DNA from: Brumimicrobium glaciale
GTDB taxonomy: Bacteria > Bacteroidota > Bacteroidia > Flavobacteriales_D > Crocinitomicaceae
Direction of reading: 5' to 3'
Assembly (NCBI RefSeq): GCF_004152935.1
Contig: NZ_SETE01000003.1
Location: 248,001 to 312,000, forward strand
Length of the DNA: 64,000 bases
Position numbers and translations under genes: made by a program. This document shows, piece after piece, positions 35,651 through 45,584 of this stretch. Each line of letters opens with the position of its first letter. The first letter of the stretch is position 1. The notes beneath the pieces were generated by a model. It saw only the letters and a list, made by a program, of their open reading frames with translations, had not been told where the DNA came from and did no database searches.

Positions 35651-36057
35651 TAAAGCTTTATAACTACTTTAGGCGATTTAAGAATTGAATTTTATAGATT
35701 AAGTAAATTAAAGGACTAACCAGCTAAATAGCAATTATTTGAAAGGGCTACCTGTTTAATTCACAGGATTTACCACAACTTTAATGTAAATATCTTAACC
35801 CATATAATCACTTGTTATTAAGTGTATTAAAATAAATTCTTCAATCCAAAAATCAAAAATTTTATAGGTTTTTAGAATGACGATTTCATGGATTTATACG
35901 TTCAAAAAGGGGGAGTTTAGCAAGAGGAATCACTTCTTCTATTTTAAAAGCATCAATGTAGCAGTGTTATTCGATAAAAAAAACCGTGAGACCTCGGAGA
36001 GAATAACCCCTCCAAAATCTCACGGAAACTACACTACTACTATGCACCTTTAATATT
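35651..36057. other. Intergenic region between helicase and T9SS cargo genes
   Basis: The 407 bases lie between two convergent stops. Only the terminator for the minus-strand gene (35984-36025) stands out. I see no hairpin close to the helicase stop and no coding potential. Confidence 0.5.
35984..36025 (-). terminator. Terminator of the type B T9SS cargo gene
   Basis: Stem CCGTGAGA/TCTCACGG (35984-35991 and 36018-36025) with an inner GGAGG/CCTCC pairing. On the minus strand it is followed by eight or more T. It lies about 33 bp after the stop of the gene at 36058. Confidence 0.8.
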
Positions 36058-38661
36058 TTATCTTGTCACATGAATATATCCATGCCCCTCTATGTTTTCA
36101 CCGTTTTTGCCTTTGGCAGAATATTTTATGAAGTAAACTCCATCGCTAACATTGTCACCATTCCATTTAAAATCTATTGAATCGAAAGTATATACCTCAA
36201 CTCCCCAACGGTTGAGTATAAATCCTTCAATTGAAACAACATTTTCAGAAGTTACCTTATAGAAGTCGTTGTCTCCATCTCCATTTGGAGTAAATATATT
36301 TGGAAGAACAACATAAATATCTCCTGATTCTAAATTAATGATTCGTGAAACGGTGTCAGTACAAATTCCATTTTGCACAACCAATGTTACCGGATAAACG
36401 CCTCCATTTTCATACGTTTGATTTTCATCACCTGGGAAATCTGAAGTGTTTCCATTTCCAAAATCCCAAAAATAATCTATCGCATTGCTGCTATTGTCTT
36501 CAAAATTAATTGTCATGGGAGCAACTCCTGAAGTTGTATCTGGTATAAAATCAGCTATTGGTGAAGGATAAACAAAAATTGAAGTCGTTAATGTATCTTT
36601 ACAACCATTAACATCTGTTCCAATTACCTGAAAATTGATAGTTCCTTCGGTAGCTGGAAATGGCACTCCATTAGTGACAATTGGTGACCATTCATAAGTT
36701 GCTGCCCCATCAGCAGTAAAAGCAATCATATCTCCAACACAAGCTTCATTTACCTCATCAATTAAAGAAATTGTAGGATTTGGATTCACTTCAATTAAGG
36801 TATCTAAAGTGTTTTCACAACCAAATGCAGAAATAACAGTTACTTGATAAGTTGCAGTTGTATTTATCATAAATGGAACTCCATTCGTCACACCATTATC
36901 CCAAGAATAAGTATCTCCGCCACTTGCCGTCAAAGTGATTGAATCTCCTTCACATGGTGTATTGTCAAAAGCATCCAATGTTATTGATGGTAAAGGATTC
37001 ACCACTTGATTGAATACTTGTGGATTGTTTGCACCACAACAATTTATGATATTCGAGAAAGGAGTAAATGAGTAATTCGTTGTTGTATTTGGCGAGAAAA
37101 ACAAAGTATCACCTGTGGAAATATTTGTTGCGGTAAATTGATTTGCACCCTCGGTATAATTTATATCCACTGGATTTGTTGCATTTAAAACTTCGAAAAT
37201 TACCCAAGCATCTTCTCCTTCACATACAGGACCACTAGATTCAATAATTTGATAGCTTTCGTCTAAGTAACCAATCGTTATATAACGTGTACTGTTCATC
37301 GGAATCTGAGCTGTAGAAATCCCCGAAACACTTAATCTTCCATTGTTTTCACTAAATACAATTCCACTGGCTTGAGAATAAAGATCAGCGTCAGAAAAAT
37401 CTCCATCTAAATCAACCATTAATCTGATTTTTGACAAATCTATGTTGGCAATGGGAGTACAAGGTTCTAAAAGAATATCTACATTAAAATTTTGATTAAA
37501 ATCAGAGTTTGTTACTTTATATTCACGTGCTAAACGTGAAGAAATTGGACTTGGAGCCTCTGTATTTGATGCAACGGAACCACATAAATTAGCAGCATTA
37601 TGCCCTACAGTCACATAAGAAATATCAGTATTAATAACACCAATGTTACCTTCATTTGATATCGCAAGTGCATCAACATAAATTCTAAATTTATCATCAA
37701 AACTATGAGATTGTTTTTGGTATAAATCTTCAATATCATCTCTTCCGATTCCTACAACATCATTATGATAAACTGGGTTAACGCTGGCATCCCAAATCAA
37801 AGTTCCATCAGTGGCAACATAATCTCCATTTGTTCCTCCACCTTGATTTTTTAAAGTAACTCCATATATTATCGCCAAATAAGTATGAACTTTACTCATT
37901 TCTAAATCTGTAAGATCTCTATTAAAAAATAAAACTTCATGCATATATCCGTTGTAGGCAGAAGTTCCTTCTCCAGGGTTATATCCTAAATACAAACCTG
38001 TTGCTCCAGTAGATTGAGATGCCACATTATTAGTAATTAGCCCTCCTTTATTATATGCTTTCAAACTTGATGCATTTGAGCGATTTCCTTTGTATGAAAT
38101 AATATTAGGCGTATTGGTTTCAGTCCAGTCTCTTGCTGCATTTAATGAATTAAACGAACCTAATCCAATTGCTATTCTTCCATTGGCATTAAGATTTCTA
38201 CACTGTATTCCTGTGGTTCCAGAATTATAAAGTGTAAAATGACCATTAGCTGATAGAGGTGCTGGCATATAATAAGAACAAAAATAAGTTCCTTGATCAT
38301 TGGCATTTATATTCGCTAATAAAGTTGGTGGGTTGGGGTTATTTAATCCTTGAACCGTTCCAATATTTTGACCTGCATAAGAATTTCCTAAAAAAGCGAT
38401 TGTTCTATTATAATTAGAAATATTTCCCGTTGGTGTAATTTCTAATTGTGGATATGGTGCTTGTGCATCCGTTACGGAAACAGCTCCTGCTCCAGTTGGA
38501 AATTGTGTTGTCCAAGTGGTTACATTTCCAGCGGCCAAATCATCTGCCCTAAACCAAGATGTTAGTCCAACTGTTCCAACACCTCCTGGAGAGATTTGTG
38601 CTTCTAAAAAGGAGGAAGAAGCAATCAACAATAAACAAAGTAATTTATTCATAGCTTTCAT
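36058..38661 (-). CDS. Type IX-secreted surface protein with PKD domain and type B sorting domain
   Basis: An 867-residue exported protein. A Sec signal peptide (about 1-21, ending LEAQ) is followed by a concanavalin/LamG-like region (about 30-270: GLTSWFRADDL, HTYLAIIYGVTL), then Ig-like modules with paired Cys repeats (CEGDSITLTASGGDTYSWDNG, CVGDMIAFTADGAATYEWSP), a PKD domain (VAPMTINFEDNSS, YFWDFGNGNTS) and the C-terminal gliding-motility CHU_C/type B sorting domain (LPNIFTPNGDGDNDFY, ILNRWGVEVY, DGVYFIKY). Type B cargo is typically linked to SprF-dependent export to the cell surface. Ligand unknown, possibly an adhesin. Confidence 0.9.
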   Translation of the reverse strand: MKAMNKLLCLLLIASSSFLEAQISPGGVGTVGLTSWFRADDLAAGNVTTWTTQFPTGAGAVSVTDAQAPYPQLEITPTGNISNYNRTIAFLGNSYAGQNIGTVQGLNNPNPPTLLANINANDQGTYFCSYYMPAPLSANGHFTLYNSGTTGIQCRNLNANGRIAIGLGSFNSLNAARDWTETNTPNIISYKGNRSNASSLKAYNKGGLITNNVASQSTGATGLYLGYNPGEGTSAYNGYMHEVLFFNRDLTDLEMSKVHTYLAIIYGVTLKNQGGGTNGDYVATDGTLIWDASVNPVYHNDVVGIGRDDIEDLYQKQSHSFDDKFRIYVDALAISNEGNIGVINTDISYVTVGHNAANLCGSVASNTEAPSPISSRLAREYKVTNSDFNQNFNVDILLEPCTPIANIDLSKIRLMVDLDGDFSDADLYSQASGIVFSENNGRLSVSGISTAQIPMNSTRYITIGYLDESYQIIESSGPVCEGEDAWVIFEVLNATNPVDINYTEGANQFTATNISTGDTLFFSPNTTTNYSFTPFSNIINCCGANNPQVFNQVVNPLPSITLDAFDNTPCEGDSITLTASGGDTYSWDNGVTNGVPFMINTTATYQVTVISAFGCENTLDTLIEVNPNPTISLIDEVNEACVGDMIAFTADGAATYEWSPIVTNGVPFPATEGTINFQVIGTDVNGCKDTLTTSIFVYPSPIADFIPDTTSGVAPMTINFEDNSSNAIDYFWDFGNGNTSDFPGDENQTYENGGVYPVTLVVQNGICTDTVSRIINLESGDIYVVLPNIFTPNGDGDNDFYKVTSENVVSIEGFILNRWGVEVYTFDSIDFKWNGDNVSDGVYFIKYSAKGKNGENIEGHGYIHVTR

Positions 38662-38901
38662 AGTAATTTTGTTTCACCAAAGTTGAACAAATATATAACC
38701 TCTACTATTATTAGTGAAATTAATTAGGACTACAAATGGACTACAGCATTAGACATACTATTGATTAACATTGAGATATGTAGGACAATAAGGGTACAAA
38801 AAGTAATAAAAACTCCTTATTAGGATTTGCTTATTTTGGTTTAAAATGCATAAGGAAGGATAAAAACTCGATCTTTGGATTAGAAAAACCTTTATTAAAC
38901 A

Positions 38902-40182
38902 TTAAAGATGCTCAACAAAATCTACAAGTAGTTTCACAATATTATTATAAGCAGCAAAAGTCAATTCTTCATAAGTATCATGAACATCATGATAGTTTAT
39001 ATTAGGACCCATCGTATAAATAAAAAACGAAGGAACTCCTTTAACATGGAAATGATAATGATCACTATTGGCTGTTTCAGCTCTGGATTTTACTTGACTT
39101 AAATAATTTTTCTCCTCATTAATGGCTTTCAATTGATCGAACTCTTTTTTATGAATTCGTCCATTTACGGCAGTAATCCCATCCTCACCGCTTCCCATAA
39201 TATCGAGGTTTAGCAGGAATTTAATCTTGGAGAAGTTCATAGATTTACTATCCACGAAATATTTTGAACCAACAAGACCAGCTTCTTCACCTGCAAATGC
39301 AATGAACACGATGTTATATTGACTTGGATTCTCAACAAAATAATCTGCCATAGAAATCAACATCGCTGTTCCACTGGCATTGTCATTTGCACCGGGAAAA
39401 TACGTTTCAGGAGAAGTTCCCATTCCACCTAAATGATCATAATGTGCAGTGAAAACAATTGTTTCTGCTTTTCTCGATTTCTTTTTTGCTGGAAGATATC
39501 CAACCACATTTTTACTTTCGAAATTTTTGATGAATTCAGCTTCTATTTTGACATTTAATACCGTTTTAGCATCAATTTTGCCCGACTTAACATGTAAAAC
39601 AGGATTTTTCAACTGAGTTCTTCCTACCGACCAAGTAAATTTCTGATCCGTTGAATAAACAACAGCTCCCAAAACAGCTAAAGAATTAAATTGATGAACA
39701 GCAGAGTAAGTTGCTTGAGGTGACATTCCCGTGAGGTCAATATAAAATCCGTTTTTTTCACCGTTTCTTACTTGCTCAACCAAAGGATCTAGTAAATGAG
39801 ATTGTGATAAAACACTCGTATCCACCTCAACTAAATTTAATTCACCTTCAAAAGACCCTGATGCATCATCAACTAAATAATCGATTCCTGGCTTTAAAAT
39901 TTCACCATCTGCTTTTACTTCTACATTTCCTGGAAAAGTATTGACATCAAGTTGGAAAGATTGGAAATAAGAATCATTCCTAAAATAAGGTTGTAGTCCC
40001 GCTTTTTGAAATTCAGCTGAAAGAAAATCGGCTGCTTTATTGACTCCGTTATTTACATAACCTCTTCCATAGAGTGAATCGCTGCACAGCACTTCTGTAA
40101 TCCGTCTTGCTTTTTCTTCTTGACCAAATGTCAAAAATGAAATTAAAATCCCCAGAAAAAGCAAAACCGTTTTAGTCAACAT
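38902..40182 (-). CDS. Secreted M28-family zinc peptidase
   Basis: A 426-residue metallopeptidase with a Sec signal peptide (about 1-20, cleavage near TFGQ). Zinc ligands and catalytic residues of clan MH are visible: TAHYDHLGG (His, Asp), GANDNASGTA (bridging Asp), FAGEEAGLVGS (catalytic Glu pair), LNLDIMGSG (Asp) and SDHYHFHVKGVP (His). Family M28 cleaves N-terminal residues from peptides, and this one should act in the periplasm or outside. The start overlaps the end of the upstream hypothetical gene by 11 bp, so translation is coupled. Confidence 0.9.
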   Translation of the reverse strand: MLTKTVLLFLGILISFLTFGQEEKARRITEVLCSDSLYGRGYVNNGVNKAADFLSAEFQKAGLQPYFRNDSYFQSFQLDVNTFPGNVEVKADGEILKPGIDYLVDDASGSFEGELNLVEVDTSVLSQSHLLDPLVEQVRNGEKNGFYIDLTGMSPQATYSAVHQFNSLAVLGAVVYSTDQKFTWSVGRTQLKNPVLHVKSGKIDAKTVLNVKIEAEFIKNFESKNVVGYLPAKKKSRKAETIVFTAHYDHLGGMGTSPETYFPGANDNASGTAMLISMADYFVENPSQYNIVFIAFAGEEAGLVGSKYFVDSKSMNFSKIKFLLNLDIMGSGEDGITAVNGRIHKKEFDQLKAINEEKNYLSQVKSRAETANSDHYHFHVKGVPSFFIYTMGPNINYHDVHDTYEELTFAAYNNIVKLLVDFVEHL

Positions 40183-41200
40183 ATCTTCTTGTTATAAAAT
40201 GTCCAAATTCATCAACCGAAGAGTCTTCTTTATTCCAGTTGTTATGCGCTGCAATTTCACTCAGTTTTTTTAATGATGCTTCGTTACTTTCAAGTCGATC
40301 TAATTGATCAATTGTATCGTTGTATAAATTGGAGTCACCATCAAAAAGCTCATTGATAAACTGCAAACGGTCATTTAAACCAATAGCCCCTTTTAAAGAG
40401 CTTATTTTTGAAGTTCCTAATCTATCACCTCTTGCTTCTTTATTTGCTTTTGAAAAACGTGCATAAAAAGAAGCTGTTTTATCATCACCTCCTTGCAACA
40501 CTTCATGCAAAGAAGTACTTGGCTTTTCTTGAATTAAGGTCTCTTCTTTTTGAGCTATCGACTCATTAATCTTTTCTTCTTTTGGCGCTTCCTTTTCAGT
40601 TATTGGTTCAGAAATTTCAGCTTTTTTTACTTCAACCTTTGGTTCTACTTCCTGAATATCTTCAACGATCTCATTAATTGACTCTTCCTTCTTGTTATTC
40701 AGGTTCTCAGCAACTGTTTCTGATTCATGAGCAGACTTCTCTGCTACTTTCGCAGTATCAAATCCTCCAGAAAAATCAAATTGAACTCTACCATCATCTT
40801 TAACCACCGCCTTTTCAGGTGTTGATTCCTCGTGAATATCAGAATCTACTTCCTCAGATTTATATTCTTCTATGATCTCCTCCTCTTCTTCAACTATTTC
40901 ATGCTGCTCCACTATTGCTTCCATATAATTTTCAGCAAGAGGTTGTTTGGTTTCAATAGGCTCGACCTCTTCTTCTTTATTTAAAAAAGGTAAAATCGGA
41001 TTCGCTACTTTATCCGTCGATTTTCCGTAAACACTTTCTTCCTTTGCTTTGTAATTCAAAATAACAGCTCTTTCATAGAGTTTTCTGGAAAGTGTTTCAA
41101 ATTCTACTAATTCTTCCTTAGATAACTTAGAAGTTGAAAGTTGACTTGTTAGCTCATTTAATCGAGAACTAATGGACTGAAGGGTATCGAATGAAGTCAT
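40172..41200 (-). CDS. Hypothetical acidic cytosolic protein
   Basis: A protein of about 342 residues from the ATG at 41200 (MTSFDTLQSI); an upstream TTG at 41227 is less likely. It has an N-terminal helical segment (residues 1-60, LSSRLNELTSQL...), a long low-complexity Glu/Lys-rich middle (about 70-240) and a conserved-looking C-terminal helical domain (SKISSLKGAIGLNDRLQFIN, then FDGDSNLYNDTIDQLDRL). No signal peptide or membrane segment. It is translationally coupled to the M28 peptidase. Function unknown. Confidence 0.65.
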   Translation of the reverse strand: MTSFDTLQSISSRLNELTSQLSTSKLSKEELVEFETLSRKLYERAVILNYKAKEESVYGKSTDKVANPILPFLNKEEEVEPIETKQPLAENYMEAIVEQHEIVEEEEEIIEEYKSEEVDSDIHEESTPEKAVVKDDGRVQFDFSGGFDTAKVAEKSAHESETVAENLNNKKEESINEIVEDIQEVEPKVEVKKAEISEPITEKEAPKEEKINESIAQKEETLIQEKPSTSLHEVLQGGDDKTASFYARFSKANKEARGDRLGTSKISSLKGAIGLNDRLQFINELFDGDSNLYNDTIDQLDRLESNEASLKKLSEIAAHNNWNKEDSSVDEFGHFITRRYVD

Positions 41201-41409
41201 ATAATGATAAAATAAATTGTGTCTCAAAAATAGTCATACCGATTATTATTTTAGTACGATTTAGACTAAAAAGTCTTAAATCTTCAAAATATATGTCGGC
41301 TTTATATCAAAACCATTCCCAATTAAGAATAAGGTCTTTGAATGGTATAAAAATAAACACCTCCTTCCAAAACATGAAAGAAGGTGTTTAAAACATTAAA
41401 TAACAAGGA

Positions 41410-42570
41410 TTATAAAGTTCCTCTCAATTCTTGTTCACGCTCGATAGATTCGAACAATGCTTTAAAGTTACCAGCTCCAAATCCTTTCGCTCCCATTCTC
41501 TGAATTACTTCAAAGAATAAAGTTGGACGATCTTCAATTGGCTTAGTAAATATCTGTAATAAATAACCCTCTTCGTCAGCATCAATCATAATTCCAAGAC
41601 TTCTCAATTGATCGATATCTTCCTGTAATTTGTGATCGTGTTTGTCCAAACGAACTGGCACATCATCATAATATGATTTTGGAGGCGTACTCAAAAACTC
41701 AATTCCTCTTGCACGCATTTCACTAACCGTTTTCAAAATATCATCAGTTGCAACAGCAATATGTTGAACTCCTGATCCTTCATAGAAATCTAAATACTCT
41801 TCAATTTGAGATTTTTTCTTTCCTTCAGCTGGCTCGTTAATTGGGAATTTAATTCGACCATTACCATTTGACATTACTTTAGACATCAAAGCAGAATATT
41901 CAGTGGTAATTTGCTTGTCATCAAACGAAAGGAAGTTAACAAACCCCATTACATCTTCATACCATTTTACCCAAACGTTCATTTCATTCCAACCAACGTT
42001 ACCCACCATGTGGTCAATAAATTTCAATCCAACAGGCTCTGGGTTATAATCAGATTCCCATTTTCTAAATCCAGGAAGGAAGTCACCTTTGTAGTTTTTA
42101 CGCTCAACAAACATGTGAACAGTTTCTCCGTAAGTATAAATACCAGCACGAACAACTTCACCATGCTCATCAGATTCCACTTTTGGCTCCATGAAAGATT
42201 TAGCACCTCTTTTTATCGTTTCTTCGTATGATTTACGTGCATCTTCAACCCATAAAGCAACGATTTTAACTCCGTCACCATGCTTTTTTACATGCTCTCC
42301 AATTTCTGAATCGCTTTTCAAAGCTGTTGTCAATACAATTCTAATTTTGTCTTGCTTCAAAACATAAGATGCTCTGTCTTTTACTCCAGTTTCTAATCCT
42401 GCATAAGCATGTGATTGAAATCCGAAAGCTGTTTTATAAAAATGAGCTGCTTGCTTTGCATTCCCTACATAAAACTCAACATAATCAGTCCCTAATAAAG
42501 GTAGGAAATCTTGTGCTCCTTCAAATATTTTCTCTAATCCGTACTCTACATTTTTAATATCTTTTGCCAT
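41410..42570 (-). CDS. hppD: 4-hydroxyphenylpyruvate dioxygenase
   Basis: A 386-residue Fe(II) enzyme that turns 4-hydroxyphenylpyruvate into homogentisate in tyrosine breakdown. The iron ligands are H187 (FIDHMVGNV), H270 (GVQHIAVATDD) and E354 (FFEVIQRMG). C-terminal motifs LLQIFTKP and GAKGFGAGNFKALFESIE are typical. It lies 39 bp downstream of hmgA on the same strand, so the pair forms an operon for two successive steps of the homogentisate pathway. Confidence 0.97.
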   Translation of the reverse strand: MAKDIKNVEYGLEKIFEGAQDFLPLLGTDYVEFYVGNAKQAAHFYKTAFGFQSHAYAGLETGVKDRASYVLKQDKIRIVLTTALKSDSEIGEHVKKHGDGVKIVALWVEDARKSYEETIKRGAKSFMEPKVESDEHGEVVRAGIYTYGETVHMFVERKNYKGDFLPGFRKWESDYNPEPVGLKFIDHMVGNVGWNEMNVWVKWYEDVMGFVNFLSFDDKQITTEYSALMSKVMSNGNGRIKFPINEPAEGKKKSQIEEYLDFYEGSGVQHIAVATDDILKTVSEMRARGIEFLSTPPKSYYDDVPVRLDKHDHKLQEDIDQLRSLGIMIDADEEGYLLQIFTKPIEDRPTLFFEVIQRMGAKGFGAGNFKALFESIEREQELRGTL

Positions 42571-42609
42571 TGCAATATTTTTATGATTGTTTATATTTTT
42601 CCTTATTTA

Positions 42610-43770
42610 TTAATCTTCTAACCAACTGTAAGCATAATCTTTGTCACTAATATCCAATGCTGTTTGCGTCAATTTAAGTGGTTTAAAAGTATCCACCATA
42701 ACTGCTGTTTCGCCCGTTTCTTTTTTACCAATACTTCTTTCCATCGCTCCAGGGTGCGGCCCATGAGGAATCCCCATCGGGTGTAAAGAAATAAATCCTC
42801 TTTCCACATGATTTCTTGACATAAAATCACCGTCAACATAGTAAAGCAATTCATCTGAATCGATATTACTGTGGTTGTACGGAGCTGGAACTGCCTCTGG
42901 ATGGTAATCGTACATACGCGGAACGAATGAACAAATTACAAAATTATGCGCTTCAAATTGTTGATGAATTGGTGGCGGCAAATGAACTCGACCTGTGATG
43001 GGTTCGAAATCTTTTATATTGATTGCATAAGGGAAATTATAACCATCCCAACCAACGACATCAAACGGATGAGAGGCATAAGTTAAATGATGAAGAACGT
43101 TTTGCTTTTTGATTTTCATCAAGAATTCACCCTTCTCATCATTGGTTTCTAGTTCGCTTGGCGCTCTAAAATCACGCTCACAATATGGAGAATGTTCTAG
43201 TAATTGACCAAACTCATTTCTGTATCTTTTAGGCGTGTACATTGGAGAAAAAGATTCCACTATAAATAAGCGGTTTTCTTTTCCGTCAAAGTGAATTTGA
43301 TAAATAATTCCTCTAGGCACAATTAAATAATCTCCAGGTCCAAAAGGAATATTTCCGAGCATTGTTTTCAATGTTCCTGTTCCTTCATGCACAAAAATCA
43401 TTTCATCTGCATCTGCATTTTTATAGAAATAATTTTTCATTGACTCTTGAGGAGAAGCTAATGCAATGTTTAAGTCATCGTTAAACATTACTATTTTTCT
43501 ACTGTCCAAGAAGTCTTCTTCTGATCTTACATTAAAACCATTTAGCATTTGACTTCTTACAGACTTTTCTACTGCTGCATAAGGCGTAAGATCTATGGTT
43601 TCACCTATTTCTTTCACCATTGTTGGACGGTGAACGTGATAAATTAGTGATGCTGTTCCGCTGAAACCTTCTGTTCCAAAAAGCTGCTCATAATAATATC
43701 CACCCTCTTCTTTTTTGAAAGTGGTGTGTCTTTTATGAGGAATTTTACCAAGTTTTGAATAAAACGGCAT
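42610..43770 (-). CDS. hmgA: Homogentisate 1,2-dioxygenase
   Basis: A 386-residue Fe(II) dioxygenase that opens the ring of homogentisate to maleylacetoacetate. Recognisable segments: HVHRPTMVKE near the N terminus, VHEGTGTLKTMLG and PFGPGDYLIVPRGIIYQ in the cupin, PFDVVGWDG, and the metal-site region YNHSNIDSDELLYYVDGDF with GIPHGPHPG. It matches the shorter prokaryotic form common in Bacteroidota. It is the first gene of a two-gene operon with hppD. Maleylacetoacetate isomerase and fumarylacetoacetase are not in the window. Confidence 0.95.
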   Translation of the reverse strand: MPFYSKLGKIPHKRHTTFKKEEGGYYYEQLFGTEGFSGTASLIYHVHRPTMVKEIGETIDLTPYAAVEKSVRSQMLNGFNVRSEEDFLDSRKIVMFNDDLNIALASPQESMKNYFYKNADADEMIFVHEGTGTLKTMLGNIPFGPGDYLIVPRGIIYQIHFDGKENRLFIVESFSPMYTPKRYRNEFGQLLEHSPYCERDFRAPSELETNDEKGEFLMKIKKQNVLHHLTYASHPFDVVGWDGYNFPYAINIKDFEPITGRVHLPPPIHQQFEAHNFVICSFVPRMYDYHPEAVPAPYNHSNIDSDELLYYVDGDFMSRNHVERGFISLHPMGIPHGPHPGAMERSIGKKETGETAVMVDTFKPLKLTQTALDISDKDYAYSWLED

Positions 43771-44484
43771 AAAATTGAAATTTAAAATGAATTGATATGA
43801 TTTTTAGGTAGACAAGTAATTAAGAACGAAATCATTCTGGATTGCGCTTCAACAATGCTTTTCTTTTGTTACTTAAACTTCCGAATACATTCATAAAAGT
43901 AAAATTCTTAATTCACACAAATATATAAAAATCAAACGGCTTAAAAAAGTATTCTTTTGATGTTCTTAGAATTCACATTTTAAACATTTCTTGCGACTAG
44001 ACAAAAAAGAGAATTCTCCGACTCTAACACATCATGTGATGAAAGAATTCCTTGAGTGTCTCAAATAGCACAAAAGGGTTTCCTCATGAGTTACTATCGA
44101 ATTAAACAGTCACATTAGCTACTAGTATGAAAAATATTTAAATGACTGATATTCAAAAGTAAAGCACGGAATTATTTAGTTTTTAAATTAATAAGAAAGA
44201 AAAAGTCAGTAATAGTGTGATTGAAACCGGCATCATTTGCTGAAATAATAAATCAATATTATCTCAAAGGAGGATTACACTTTTTATAAGCAATATTAAA
44301 GTGTTTTTTTGTATATTTATACGAAAGGTATAACAAACGTGCCCAACAATCTATTGTCTGGTTCAATAAATACGCATTTGACAAAAATGCTATAGATTAA
44401 CGCTTAACAGCAATAAATTAAAATAAAGTTTCAACTTTCTGGGTTGAAATATTATGAATAATAAACACTATACTGCAAAAGAAG
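43771..44484. other. Long divergent intergenic region hmgA / REC-Crp gene
   Basis: At 714 bases it is the longest space without a gene that I find in the window. It should hold two divergent promoters. Visible items are an imperfect hairpin around CATCATGTGATG (about 44030-44041) with flanking GAATTC words, and a TATATTTA box at about 44312 on the plus strand, but no exact TAnnTTTG match. I see no ORF, tRNA or repeat shared with other parts of the window. Confidence 0.5.
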
Positions 44485-45552
44485 ATGAAGATACTCATTA
44501 TCGAAGACAATAGGAATGCACGCGAAAACATTACCGAAATTCTAGAACTTGCCAACTTCAAAGTTTATACGGCCGAAAACGGTGAAATTGGTCTTGAAAA
44601 AGCAAAAAAAATACATCCTGATGTTATAATATGTGATATTATGATGCCTGGAATAGATGGTTATGAAGTTCTGAGCCAATTAGGTAAAAAGAGTGATACG
44701 GCAAGTATTCCTTTTATTTTTCTCACGGCAAAAGCAGAAAAAACCGACAGGCGTAAAGGAATGCGTTTGGGCGCAGATGATTATTTGACGAAGCCTTTTA
44801 GTGACACCGATTTAATTGAAGCTATAGAAAGTAGATTTAAAAAGCATGACTTTTTAAAAAAGGAGTATTCTCAAACCATTGAAGGAGTTTCGCAATTTAT
44901 AGAAGCTGCCTCCAACTATTTAGATTTAGATCACTTGACTAAAAACTATTCACTGAAAGAATATAAGAAGAGAGATGTAATCTATATGGAAGGCAACTCT
45001 GCCAATTTCATGTATTTTATAAAAAGTGGTGCACTAAAAACATATAAGACAACAGAAAAAGGAAAAGAATTTGTAACAGGATTGTACAGTATTGGGAATT
45101 TTGTAGGTCAACTTTCGTTATTATCAAATAATGGAAGCTATATTGAGTCTGCGGCAGTTTTAGAAGATGTTGAACTTTACGAAATTCCTAAATTAAATTT
45201 CACAACACTGATTCATGCAAATAAAGATATTGCCAATAAATTTGTGAGTTTAGTTTCTAATAATTTAGTGGACGTTCAAGAACAACTTCTTCATGTAGCT
45301 TATTCAACAGTTAGACAGCGTTTAGCAAAAATAATATTAAAGATACATAGCAAACGTATTTTAACCATGAACGAAGGAAATGACATTAGTATAACCAGAG
45401 AAGATCTTGCAGGACTTATTGGTACCGCAACTGAAACTGCCATACGAAGACTAACGGATTTTAAGGAAGAAGGTTTAATAACTATTGACCACAGCAGTAA
45501 AATAAGAGTAGAAGATAAAAAATCACTTAAACACATTGCGTTATATGGATAA
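44485..45552 (+). CDS. Response regulator fused to a Crp/Fnr-type transcription factor
   Basis: A 355-residue regulator. The receiver domain (1-120) has the acidic pair EDN, the phospho-acceptor Asp in VIICDIMMPGIDGYE (about D53), the Thr of FLTAKA and the Lys of YLTKPF. A cyclic-nucleotide-binding-like domain follows (about 145-270: YKKRDVIYMEGNSANFMYFIKSG), then a Crp-type HTH (ISITREDLAGLIGTATETAIRRLTDF). No sensor kinase is adjacent. The receiver-Crp fusion occurs in other flavobacteria. Targets are unknown, but the neighbouring hmgA promoter is possible. Confidence 0.9.
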   Translation: MKILIIEDNRNARENITEILELANFKVYTAENGEIGLEKAKKIHPDVIICDIMMPGIDGYEVLSQLGKKSDTASIPFIFLTAKAEKTDRRKGMRLGADDYLTKPFSDTDLIEAIESRFKKHDFLKKEYSQTIEGVSQFIEAASNYLDLDHLTKNYSLKEYKKRDVIYMEGNSANFMYFIKSGALKTYKTTEKGKEFVTGLYSIGNFVGQLSLLSNNGSYIESAAVLEDVELYEIPKLNFTTLIHANKDIANKFVSLVSNNLVDVQEQLLHVAYSTVRQRLAKIILKIHSKRILTMNEGNDISITREDLAGLIGTATETAIRRLTDFKEEGLITIDHSSKIRVEDKKSLKHIALYG

Positions 45553-45584
45553 AGTGTGAATAATCTGTTTTTAACTCAAGATAT

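Noticed and set aside
44333-44420. attC-like site (TATAACAAACG...TTAACGC)
   Set aside because: The core does not match RYYYAAC/GTTRRRY, no paired simple sites are found and no integron integrase is near.
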